A DNA stretch of 64,000 nucleotides from Acidaminococcus fermentans (GTDB lineage: Bacteria; Bacillota; Negativicutes; Acidaminococcales; Acidaminococcaceae): NCBI RefSeq assembly GCF_009696675.1, contig NZ_VULN01000005.1, positions 85,801 through 149,800 of the forward strand, given 5' to 3'. The notes under the pieces were generated by a model. The model was not told the origin of the DNA and did not search any database. It worked only from the letters and a program-made list of their open reading frames with translations. Within the stretch, counting starts at the first letter, position 1, and each line of letters begins with the position of its first letter. A program made the position numbers and the translations under genes. This document shows, in pieces, positions 1 through 6,366 of this stretch.

Positions 1-227
1 AGATTCAGCCAGGCGGCAGCGCTGATTTCTGTGGCTTCTTCCAGTTTGCTGGCCAGTTCCAGGTCCACCGGGATTTCTCCGGCCAGGAGCTGGTCCACGG
101 TTTCCAGGGGTTTCCCCAGTTTGTGGGCGAACTGGGCCGGGGTCATCTGCCAGTCATCCAGAAGGTCTTCCAGATAGGAACCGGGATGGAATGCTGTGCC
201 GTCTTCATAAACAATGGTGTTGGACAT
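1..227 (-). CDS. HigA-like XRE-family antitoxin/regulator, partial (C-terminus outside window)
   Basis: The first 75 codons of a minus-strand gene are present and the rest runs off the left edge. The visible protein starts MSNTIVYEDG and contains PGSYLEDLLDDW followed by a short helix-turn-helix reading TPAQFAHKLGKPLETVDQLL. HigA/VapI-type antitoxins have this layout: a PG.xL.e.l start, then a Cro/CI fold that binds the promoter of their own toxin operon. A GGAGG lies about 10 nt before the ATG. No HigB toxin is visible because the downstream side is cut, so the toxin-antitoxin role is inference from the family. Confidence 0.6.
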   Translation of the reverse strand, partial: MSNTIVYEDGTAFHPGSYLEDLLDDWQMTPAQFAHKLGKPLETVDQLLAGEIPVDLELASKLEEATEISAAAWLN

Positions 228-265
228 GATGGATAAGGCCTCCGAAGTTTTTCTTCCAGTATAGC

Positions 266-297
266 AAAAGAGGTGTTGCTGGTGCAACACCTCTTTT
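266..297 (-). terminator. Hairpin terminator after metQ
   Basis: A perfect inverted repeat has arms AAAAGAGGTGTTGC and GCAACACCTCTTTT around a 4-nt loop, starting 5 nt beyond the metQ stop codon. On the minus strand it ends in a short T-run, as expected for an intrinsic terminator. The A/T-flanked stem could act in both directions. Confidence 0.85.
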
Positions 298-301
298 GTC
301 A

Positions 302-1126
302 TCAGAACGCCGGGATAATGGCGCCTTTGTATTTTTCTTCGATGAATTTCTTCACTTCCGGGCTGTTCAGGGCTTTCATCAGCTTCTGGATTTCCGGCCG
401 GTTTTCGTCGCCTTTCCGTACGGCCACGATGTTGGCATAAGGAGAATCCTTGGCTTCGATGAACAGGGCATCCTTGGTGGGATTCAGTTTGGCTTCCATG
501 GCGAAGTTGGAGTTGATCACCGCCAGATCCACATCATCCAGGGTCCGGGGCAGCATGGCGGCTTCGGCTTCGGTGATCTGGAGGTTCTTGGGGTTGTCCA
601 CAATGTCATTGGCGGTAGCCATGACCCCTACCCCGTCCTTCAGTTTCAGCAGGCCGGCCTTTTCCAGGATGGCCAGGGCACGGCCCCCGTTGGTGGGATC
701 GTTGGGGATGGCGATTTTGGCGCCGTCAGGCACGGATTTGATGTCTTTGATCTTCTTGGAGTACACGCCCATGGGTTCGATGTGGACTTTGCACACGGAA
801 ACCAGGGACAGGTTCCGGTCTTTGCAGAATTTTTCCAGGTACGGCAGATGCTGGAAGAAGTTGGCGTCGATTTCCTTGTCGCTAAGGCTCAGGTTGGGCT
901 TCACGTAATCGGTGAATTCCACCACCTGCAGGTCCACCCCTTCTTTGGCCAGCAGGGGTTTCACCTGTTCCAGGATCTCTGCATGGGGAACCGGAGAAGC
1001 TCCCACCTTCAGGACTACTTTTTTGTCTCCCCCTGCGGGTTTGCTGCCGGTGGAGCTTCCGCAGCCCCCGGCGATGCCGGCCAGGGCCAGCAGCCCGGCC
1101 AATACCAGTGCCAGTTTTTTCATCAT
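302..1126 (-). CDS. metQ: MetQ/NlpA-family methionine-binding lipoprotein
   Basis: This is a substrate-binding lipoprotein (274 aa) of the D/L-methionine ABC importer family. It has a signal peptide (MMKKLALVLAGLLALAG) ending in the lipobox LAGIAGGC, so the mature protein should be lipid-anchored outside the inner membrane. The NlpA fold is marked by KVGASPVPHAEIL near the start and by IPNDPTNGGRALAILEKAGLL in the middle. The ATG at 1126 (or the next one at 1123) sits behind AGGAGG; a longer in-frame start would overlap the malic enzyme gene. No MetN or MetI gene is adjacent, so this is an orphan binding protein here. Confidence 0.93.
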   Translation of the reverse strand: MMKKLALVLAGLLALAGIAGGCGSSTGSKPAGGDKKVVLKVGASPVPHAEILEQVKPLLAKEGVDLQVVEFTDYVKPNLSLSDKEIDANFFQHLPYLEKFCKDRNLSLVSVCKVHIEPMGVYSKKIKDIKSVPDGAKIAIPNDPTNGGRALAILEKAGLLKLKDGVGVMATANDIVDNPKNLQITEAEAAMLPRTLDDVDLAVINSNFAMEAKLNPTKDALFIEAKDSPYANIVAVRKGDENRPEIQKLMKALNSPEVKKFIEEKYKGAIIPAF

Positions 1127-1184
1127 TTTTTCCTCCTTTTTTGCTTTATCAGCTGTCAGCCGATTTTTCCGTTCCGGGGAAAAA

Positions 1185-2435
1185 TCATGCATTCCAGTTC
1201 CGTTCCACCCGTTCCGCGGCTTCTTTCCGGATGTCTTCGGGATCCCGCTTTACCCGGGCGATGCCCTGTTCCATGGCGGTCTTGGCCACGGCGGCAGCAA
1301 TGGCCGGGACGATCCGCCGGTCGAAGGCACCGGGAACCACATAGTCTTCCCGCAGTTCATCGTCAGCGATCAGCCCAGTGATGGCTTTGACGGCAGCCAC
1401 TTTCATTTCTTCCGTAATGGCGGAGGCACGGACGGCCAGGGCACCCCGGAAGATTCCCGGGAACACACATACGTTGTTCACCTGGTTGGGAGCATCGCTG
1501 CGGCCGGTACCGGCTACGGCAGCGCCGGCAGCCTTGGCTTCTTCGTAGGTGGTTTCAGGCACCGGGTTGGCCAAGGCAAAGACTACCCCATTGTCATTCA
1601 TGCTCTGGATGATTTCTTTGGTGAACAGCCGGGGTGCGGACACTCCCAGCAGAACATCGGCGCCCTTTACGGCCCCTTTCAGATCCCCTTTGTAGTGATC
1701 CTTGTTGGTCACACTGGCCAGGTAGGCAGTGGCCATGTCCATTTCTCCCGGACGGCCTTCATACACGGCTCCATGGACGTCGATCATGGTCAGGTTCTTC
1801 ACACCCAGGCGTACCAGCAGTTTGCCGATGGCGGAACCGGCAGCACCGCAGCCGTTGACCACCACTTTCACCTTGTCGATGTCCTTTTTCACGAACCGGA
1901 GAGCCCCCAGTATGGCGGCGCAGGCGATAATGGCGGTACCGTGCTGGTCATCGTGGAACACAGGGATCTTGCACCGTTTGATCAGTTCCGCTTCGATGGC
2001 ATAGCATTTGGGGGAAGAGATGTCTTCCAGGTTGATGCCCCCAAAAGACGGCTGGAGTTTTTCCACGATGTTCACGAATTCTTCCGGATCTTTGGTGTCG
2101 ATGCAAATGGGCACGGAATCCACATCCCCGAATTTCTTGTAAAGGACGGCCTTCCCTTCCATAACGGGCATGGCCGCTTCGGGACCGATATCCCCCAGGC
2201 CCAGGACCCGGGTACCGTCGCTGATTACGGCCACCATATTGCCCCGGCATGTGTATTCAAAGGACAGATCCGGGTTTTCCTTGATTTTCCGGCAGGGTTC
2301 AGCCACCCCGGGGGTATAGGCCAGGGACAGATCGTGGCCGTTTTCCAGAGGCACCTTGCAGCGAACCTCCAGTTTCCCATGATTTTTTGCATGGAGTTCC
2401 AATGCCTCTTTGTTCAATTCTTCCGTATTTGCCAT
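1185..2435 (-). CDS. NAD(P)-dependent malic enzyme (oxaloacetate-decarboxylating malate dehydrogenase)
   Basis: This cytoplasmic enzyme converts malate to pyruvate and CO2 with reduction of NAD(P). At 416 aa it matches the short bacterial malic-enzyme form without a phosphotransacetylase domain. [11 protein letters not shown] and [15 protein letters not shown] mark the N-terminal catalytic domain, [10 protein letters not shown] the active-site region, and [16 protein letters not shown] the Rossmann nucleotide loop. In an amino-acid fermenter it would link C4 acids to pyruvate; that role is inference. The gene lies 58 bp upstream of metQ and 17 bp after the phosphodiesterase gene, so the strand may be read as one unit. 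Confidence 0.95.
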   Translation of the reverse strand: MANTEELNKEALELHAKNHGKLEVRCKVPLENGHDLSLAYTPGVAEPCRKIKENPDLSFEYTCRGNMVAVISDGTRVLGLGDIGPEAAMPVMEGKAVLYKKFGDVDSVPICIDTKDPEEFVNIVEKLQPSFGGINLEDISSPKCYAIEAELIKRCKIPVFHDDQHGTAIIACAAILGALRFVKKDIDKVKVVVNGCGAAGSAIGKLLVRLGVKNLTMIDVHGAVYEGRPGEMDMATAYLASVTNKDHYKGDLKGAVKGADVLLGVSAPRLFTKEIIQSMNDNGVVFALANPVPETTYEEAKAAGAAVAGTGRSDAPNQVNNVCVFPGIFRGALAVRASAITEEMKVAAVKAITGLIADDELREDYVVPGAFDRRIVPAIAAAVAKTAMEQGIARVKRDPEDIRKEAAERVERNWNA

Positions 2436-2452
2436 TTGGTTGGCTCCTTTCC

Positions 2453-2935
2453 CTATTCTTTTACTTCCTGCACTTCAAATACCGGTTTTTTCCCCTTTTC
2501 CAGGGTCAGAATGCCGAAACTGGGCACTCCGTTCCGGGGACGGCTGGGGCTGCCGGGGTTGATCAGCAGGATCCCGTCTTCTTCCCGGTTCACCGGTACA
2601 TGGATATGGCCGAAGATCACCACATCCGCCTTCTTTTCTTCTCCCCAGTACAGCAGACGGCTCCAGTCATTGTACCGGACATACCGGTGGCCATGGGTCA
2701 TGGCCAGGGTGAACCCCAGCTGCCGGGTCACCAGTTCCGCCGGGGCCCGGTCTTCATAACTGTCGCAGTTGCCGCACACCGCATACACCGGAATGCCGGT
2801 GATTTTCTCGATATAGGGAGCATCCTGGCTGTAGTCACCGGCATGGAGCCACAGGTCCACTTCCCCGGCCTGGTCCAGTACCTGTTCCAGGGCCTGGAAG
2901 TCTCCGTGGGTATCGCTGACTACGCCGATCCTCAT
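2453..2935 (-). CDS. YfcE/MJ0936-family metallophosphodiesterase
   Basis: This is a 160-aa calcineurin-like phosphoesterase. The metal-binding blocks are in order: VVSDTHGD near residue 10, HAGDYS, GNCDSYED, MTHGHRY, and FGHIHVP followed by INPGSPSRPR. This set is diagnostic for the YfcE family, whose members hydrolyse phosphodiester model substrates; the natural substrate is unknown. The ATG at 2935 overlaps the rdgB stop as ATGA, which points to translational coupling; a start six codons upstream is also possible. RdgB followed by YfcE is a common pairing in Firmicutes. Confidence 0.9.
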   Translation of the reverse strand: MRIGVVSDTHGDFQALEQVLDQAGEVDLWLHAGDYSQDAPYIEKITGIPVYAVCGNCDSYEDRAPAELVTRQLGFTLAMTHGHRYVRYNDWSRLLYWGEEKKADVVIFGHIHVPVNREEDGILLINPGSPSRPRNGVPSFGILTLEKGKKPVFEVQEVKE

Positions 2936-3525
2936 CGGTTCATTTTTTTCCATTGGTTTACCAGCTTCCGAATGGCCTTGGCCCGATGGCTGATGCCATT
3001 CTTTTCTTCCATGGTGGCCTCTCCCAGAGGCTTGTGGAGCTCCGTGGACCAGAACAGGGGATCATAGCCGAAGCCGTTGGTCCCGTGAGGTTCGTGGAGC
3101 AGGATCCCGTCACAGATCCCGGCGCTTTCCACCATGATCTTCCCTTCCGGGTTGGCCATGGCCAGGGCGCAGAAGAACCGGCAGTTCCGCCGGACCTGCA
3201 TTTTCATATTGGCCAGGAGCAGTTCATTGTTTTCTTCATCGGTGGCGTCTTCGCCGGCATAACGGGCGGAACGGACACCGGGAGCCCCCTTCAGGCTTAG
3301 GACTTCCAGGCCGGAATCATCGGCCAGGCAGACCTTGCCCAGGGCCTTGGCATAGTACCGGGCTTTCAGCCGGGCATTGGCCGCAAAAGTCCGTCCGGTT
3401 TCTTCCGGTTCGGGCACAGGGGCATAATCGCTGAGGCAGGTAAAGGTGATGCCGAGTTCGTCCATCAACGACTTGAATTCCTCTACTTTGCCCAGATTAT
3501 GGGTTGCGATTACAACTTCCAACAT
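2932..3525 (-). CDS. rdgB: RdgB/HAM1 non-canonical purine NTP pyrophosphatase
   Basis: The enzyme hydrolyses dITP, ITP and XTP to monophosphates and keeps deaminated purines out of DNA. The 197-aa product has the full signature: VIATHNLGKVEEF at the start, FAANARLKARYYAK, CLADDSGLEVLSL, APGVRSARYAG and HGTNGFGYDPLF. The start MLEVVIATHN was chosen because it matches the family and has AGGTAGGTG just upstream; the open frame continues 34 codons further without similarity. It is followed by the phosphodiesterase gene with a 4-nt overlap. Confidence 0.95.
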   Translation of the reverse strand: MLEVVIATHNLGKVEEFKSLMDELGITFTCLSDYAPVPEPEETGRTFAANARLKARYYAKALGKVCLADDSGLEVLSLKGAPGVRSARYAGEDATDEENNELLLANMKMQVRRNCRFFCALAMANPEGKIMVESAGICDGILLHEPHGTNGFGYDPLFWSTELHKPLGEATMEEKNGISHRAKAIRKLVNQWKKMNR

Positions 3526-3606
3526 CGTTTCACCTACCTTTTCTATAACTGTTATTGTACCTGTTGCGGGAGGATAAATCCAGAGGAAAAAAGTTCTATT
3601 TGATAA

Positions 3607-3636
3607 AAAAAGCTGTTGCCTGCGCAACAGCTTTTT
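3607..3636 (-). terminator. Hairpin terminator downstream of the CofE-like gene
   Basis: The arms AAAAAGCTGTTGC and GCAACAGCTTTTT surround a 4-nt loop. The minus strand ends in a long T-run, so it would stop transcripts coming from the CofE-like gene before rdgB. The core GTTGC-N4-GCAAC recurs in other terminators of the window. Confidence 0.8.
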
Positions 3637-3870
3637 AAGTCGGGAGTCTGAAGTCGGAAGCCTCAGGACAGAACCTGGCTTGAAGGCCAGTTTCTTTTGA
3701 TTGTATAAAACCGTAGGGGCCGCAGGCCCGGCGGCCCGCTCTATGCACGGACTATCGATGATTCAGCGGGCTGCCCGGCGTGCAGCCCCTACGGTTCCGG
3801 TTTACACATTTAAAAATTTGCCCGCAAATTTATCATTGGGCTCCAGACTTCCGACTCCCGACTCCTGACT
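3637..3870. repeat. Nested inverted-repeat intergenic element
   Basis: This noncoding stretch is a palindrome inside a palindrome. The outer arms are AGTCGGGAGTCTGAAGTCGG (from 3638) and its near-complement ending ACTTCCGACTCCCGACTCC (to 3865). The inner arms are CCGTAGGGGCCGCAGG (from 3711) and its near-complement ending GTGCAGCCCCTACGG (to 3795), matching at about 26 of 30 positions. No gene or tRNA is visible. It looks like a miniature mobile or REP-like element. Confidence 0.65.
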
Positions 3871-3908
3871 ACATCGATTAAGCAGCAATGCTGCTTAATC
3901 GATGTAGT
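3868..3908. repeat. 20-bp perfect palindrome overlapping the CofE-like stop codon
   Basis: The arms ACTACATCGATTAAGCAGCA and its exact complement flank a single central base. The right arm covers the last codons and TAA stop of the CofE-like gene, so the mRNA end would fold into a long hairpin. It may serve as a terminator or as an mRNA 3'-end stabiliser. Confidence 0.75.
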
Positions 3909-4539
3909 TCTTGATCACACAAATCGGCGTCTTCTGGCTGTCATTGCCGAAGGGATTGTTGATCAGGATTTTTTCCACCAGACGGGGATCCACCCCTTTG
4001 GTGCAGCCCAGGCAGCAGGACCGTTTCAGGTCGTTGACATCAGCCACGGCGGCGCCGAAGCACCCCAGACCTTCCTTGATGCTTTCAGACACCCGCACCG
4101 GGTTCTTGGGCCCCAGGACAATGTGCTTGTCATAGGGAGGCATGGTGCCGGTGATGTCGTCGATGAGCCGGGCCTGTTCCCCGCCCAGCTGGTAGAACAC
4201 CCCGTTCTTGCCCAGGCATTTGGCGAAGAAGCCCACCACCACAGCGAACAGCACCTTCAGGGTGCCGGATTCATTGAGCAGGCTCTGCATGGCGGACCAG
4301 TTGCCGATGCTCCCGACGCCCGGGAACAGCTGGCTCAGCACCTTGGCCGCAAAGGAAATCTTCAGGGTTTCCGGACGGATGGCCCGGTTCTGGGTAATGG
4401 CCACCACACTTTCGGCCACACAGACCACGTCCCGGGGACCGATCTTGTCCCCGCCGAATTCCCGGACAGCATCCACAATGTTGTCATGGACAGTGAGGAT
4501 CCGGGTAGGAATTGGAATGATTTCGTATTTCTCAGCCAT
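3895..4539 (-). CDS. CofE-like (coenzyme F420-0:L-glutamate ligase family) protein
   Basis: The 214-aa protein resembles the CofE gamma-glutamyl ligase fold: IPIPTRILTVHDN near the N-terminus, GPRDVVCVAESVVAITQNRAI, then a C-terminal part with CLGCTKGVDPRLVEKI. True CofE adds glutamate to coenzyme F420, but nothing else here suggests F420 synthesis, so another amide-forming or regulatory role is likely. The ATG at 4539 has GGGGGTG 6 nt upstream; an in-frame GTG at 4548 is less favoured. It overlaps the membrane-anchored gene upstream by 8 nt and so belongs to a three-gene unit with the thioesterase. Confidence 0.65.
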   Translation of the reverse strand: MAEKYEIIPIPTRILTVHDNIVDAVREFGGDKIGPRDVVCVAESVVAITQNRAIRPETLKISFAAKVLSQLFPGVGSIGNWSAMQSLLNESGTLKVLFAVVVGFFAKCLGKNGVFYQLGGEQARLIDDITGTMPPYDKHIVLGPKNPVRVSESIKEGLGCFGAAVADVNDLKRSCCLGCTKGVDPRLVEKILINNPFGNDSQKTPICVIKNYID

Positions 4540-5071
4540 TGTAGGCACCCCCTGCCAGTTTTTTCAGTTCATCGGCAAATACGGTGAAGAAGAATTTCCG
4601 TACGTAATGGGCTTTCCGGCCCACGCCGCACACGAAAATGGCTCCATCCATATCCACCATCCGGGTGATGATTTCCCGCATGTCCTTGCCGTTCCGGGCC
4701 CGGAGAGTCAGGGTGACGATCAGTTTCCATTCAGACCATTCCTTCAGCACCAGGGCTTCAAAATAATGGTCGCTGCGGCGCCGGTCGCTTTTTTCCACAT
4801 TGCCTTCGCACCAGGCATCAGGGAACTGTTCCTGGGGCAGGTACGGCCGTACGAAGCAGTCAGTGATGGCGGCGCTTTCAGCGCTCTTGTTCCGCAGAGG
4901 CACTTCAAAGGACAGGACGGCCTTGTCGTGGTCCAGGCTTTCCAGCTTCAGCGGCGTCTTTTCCTCCATTACCACACGGGTGTCATCCGTGGGTTTCAGG
5001 GCAGCGTATACGATCATTACCAGAAGGCCCAGTACGCACAGCCCCAGAATCAGCAAAATCACATTGATCAT
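4532..5071 (-). CDS. Membrane-anchored protein of unknown function
   Basis: I do not recognise this 179-aa protein. Residues 3-25 (VILLILGLCVLGLLVMIVYA) form one hydrophobic helix, likely a membrane anchor, followed by a soluble domain rich in charged residues with strand-like stretches such as KAVLSFEVPLRNKS and WKLIVTLTLRARNGKD. It overlaps the thioesterase stop by an ATGA and the CofE-like start by 8 nt, so the three genes are translated together. A shared role in an envelope-linked acyl or peptide modification is only a guess. Confidence 0.7.
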   Translation of the reverse strand: MINVILLILGLCVLGLLVMIVYAALKPTDDTRVVMEEKTPLKLESLDHDKAVLSFEVPLRNKSAESAAITDCFVRPYLPQEQFPDAWCEGNVEKSDRRRSDHYFEALVLKEWSEWKLIVTLTLRARNGKDMREIITRMVDMDGAIFVCGVGRKAHYVRKFFFTVFADELKKLAGGAYNG

Positions 5072-5490
5072 GGTTGGATCTCCCTTTCTTGTGCAGCCAG
5101 CTGCTGCAGTTTTTCATAGTAATCAGGTGTCAGCCTTGTTACCTTCCCCTCCAGGTTCACAAAGGCATTCTTGGAGGTGCCTTCCGCCAGCAGGACCCCG
5201 TCCGCTTTCCGGAGGATCCGGTAGCTGAACTGGATCATTACCCGGCTGCAGGCTTTGAGAGTAGTCTGGATCTCATACACATCGTCAAACCGGGCTGACT
5301 GCCGGTATTTACACTGGACTTCCACAATGGGGACCATAAAACCGGCCTCATGGAGTCCGTTCAGGTCGATGCCCGCCTGTCGGAACCAGGCCACACGGCC
5401 CATTTCGAACCAGCGGAGATAATTGGTGTGATGGACCACCGCCATCAGATCCGTTTCTGAAAAACGCACTCGATCTGTAATACTAACCAC
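5068..5490 (-). CDS. Acyl-CoA thioesterase, YbgC/FadM hotdog family
   Basis: This is a single hotdog-fold thioesterase of about 140 aa that hydrolyses acyl-CoA thioesters in the cytoplasm. The signature RFSETDLMAVVHHTNYLRWFE carries the catalytic Asp of the 4HBT family, followed by FDDVYEIQTTL and the C-terminal NAFVNLEGKVTRL. The GTG at 5490 is preferred because AAGAGG precedes it at normal distance and the product then starts like family members; another GTG lies eight codons upstream. It is first in a three-gene unit with the membrane protein and the CofE-like gene. Confidence 0.85.
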   Translation of the reverse strand: MVSITDRVRFSETDLMAVVHHTNYLRWFEMGRVAWFRQAGIDLNGLHEAGFMVPIVEVQCKYRQSARFDDVYEIQTTLKACSRVMIQFSYRILRKADGVLLAEGTSKNAFVNLEGKVTRLTPDYYEKLQQLAAQEREIQP

Positions 5491-5602
5491 GGCATAACCT
5501 CTTTTCTCCCTCACGGCTGTTCACAAACCAGCCATGGATTGACAGCTTTCTCATTATACCACGTTTTGTCTTTTCCAGCTTTCTGAAAAAACAACCGGGC
5601 AA

Positions 5603-5640
5603 CAAAAAACCTCATACCCCGCTGACGCGAACTATGAGGT
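5603..5640 (-). terminator. Terminator of the tRNA-Arg transcript
   Basis: The arms ACCTCATA and TATGAGGT lie just downstream of the tRNA on the minus strand and are followed by a T-run. The loop is GC-rich. Confidence 0.75.
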
Positions 5641-5649
5641 AGATTTTAA

Positions 5650-5724
5650 TGGTACGCCCGAGTGGAATCGAACCACCGCACACGGCTCCGGAGGCCGTTG
5701 CTCTATCCACTGAGCTACGGGCGT
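5650..5724 (-). tRNA. tRNA-Arg (anticodon CCG)
   Basis: A complete cloverleaf reads on the minus strand: acceptor ACGCCCG pairs with CGGGCGT, the D-arm contains GCTCAGTGGATAGAGC, the anticodon loop is CTCCGGA, and the T-arm contains GTGGTTCGATTCCAC. The terminal CCA is encoded. The anticodon CCG reads CGG. Confidence 0.95.
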
Positions 5725-5787
5725 GTTTACCGAACGAATGTTATTATAGCAGAGAGTCCGGAAAGATGCAAGGCTTTTTTTATTTTT

Positions 5788-6225
5788 TTATGATTCTTTT
5801 TGAATGGCACTGGCCAGGTCCCCTACCACTTCCGCCAGATTGTGCCGGCGGAGGTCCTGTTCGAACTGTTTCTGGATGTCCTGGAGTTTCCCATCCAGGG
5901 CTTTGTGGATGTTCCGGCCCACCGGGCACCGGGGGTTGGGACTGTCGTGGAAATTGAACAGCTGGTCTTTGCTGGTTTCCACTGCGTCATACACATCCCA
6001 GAAGGTGATCTGGTCCAGAGGACGGGTCACCTCCACACCCCCGGGCCCCCGGCGGACAGAGATCAGCCCGGCTTCCTTCAGCTGCTTCATAAGGTTCCGG
6101 ACGATCACCGGGTTGCAGCCGATGCTGCCGGCCAGGAACTCGCTGGTGATTTTGTAATCCTTTCCAAAATAGGACGCCGCTGCCAGGATATGGATGGCAA
6201 TGGTAAATTTGGTCGATACCTGCAT
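5788..6225 (-). CDS. Rrf2-family transcriptional regulator
   Basis: This is a 145-aa winged-helix repressor. The N-terminal MQVSTKFTIAIHILA and the wing SVRRGPGGVEVTRPLDQITFWDVYDAVE are typical of Rrf2/YwnA proteins. Only two cysteines are placed as in Fe-S-binding Rrf2 members (SIGCNP near residue 35 and NPRCPVG near residue 105), so an IscR-type cluster with three cysteines is doubtful. The start is set by homology; AAGGAACG lies about 9 nt upstream. No neighbour on the same transcript identifies a target. Confidence 0.88.
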   Translation of the reverse strand: MQVSTKFTIAIHILAAASYFGKDYKITSEFLAGSIGCNPVIVRNLMKQLKEAGLISVRRGPGGVEVTRPLDQITFWDVYDAVETSKDQLFNFHDSPNPRCPVGRNIHKALDGKLQDIQKQFEQDLRRHNLAEVVGDLASAIQKES

Positions 6226-6270
6226 ATGGGTCCGTTCCTTTCCTATGGGTCTGTCCCTATTATAGCAAGC

Positions 6271-6366
6271 CGGGGACGTACATGCCACAGGCAAAATCCG
6301 CTGCAGACAAAGCAAAAGGTGCATATCCCCCGCCTGGGTTATGCGTTAGCCTCCTGTGCCCAGGGA
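6271..6366. repeat. Partial copy of the covarying palindromic repeat (family 1)
   Basis: This is the right half of the family-1 module seen complete at 14.8, 18.0 and 19.5 kb. GACGTACATGCCACAGGC and AAAATCCGCTGC match the module at 17.9 kb, followed by GACAAAGCA and GGTGCATATCC. Two copies of the terminal motif (GGTTATGCGTTAGCC and ACTATGCGTCAGCC) follow; the second holds the stop codon of the EAL gene. Confidence 0.75.
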
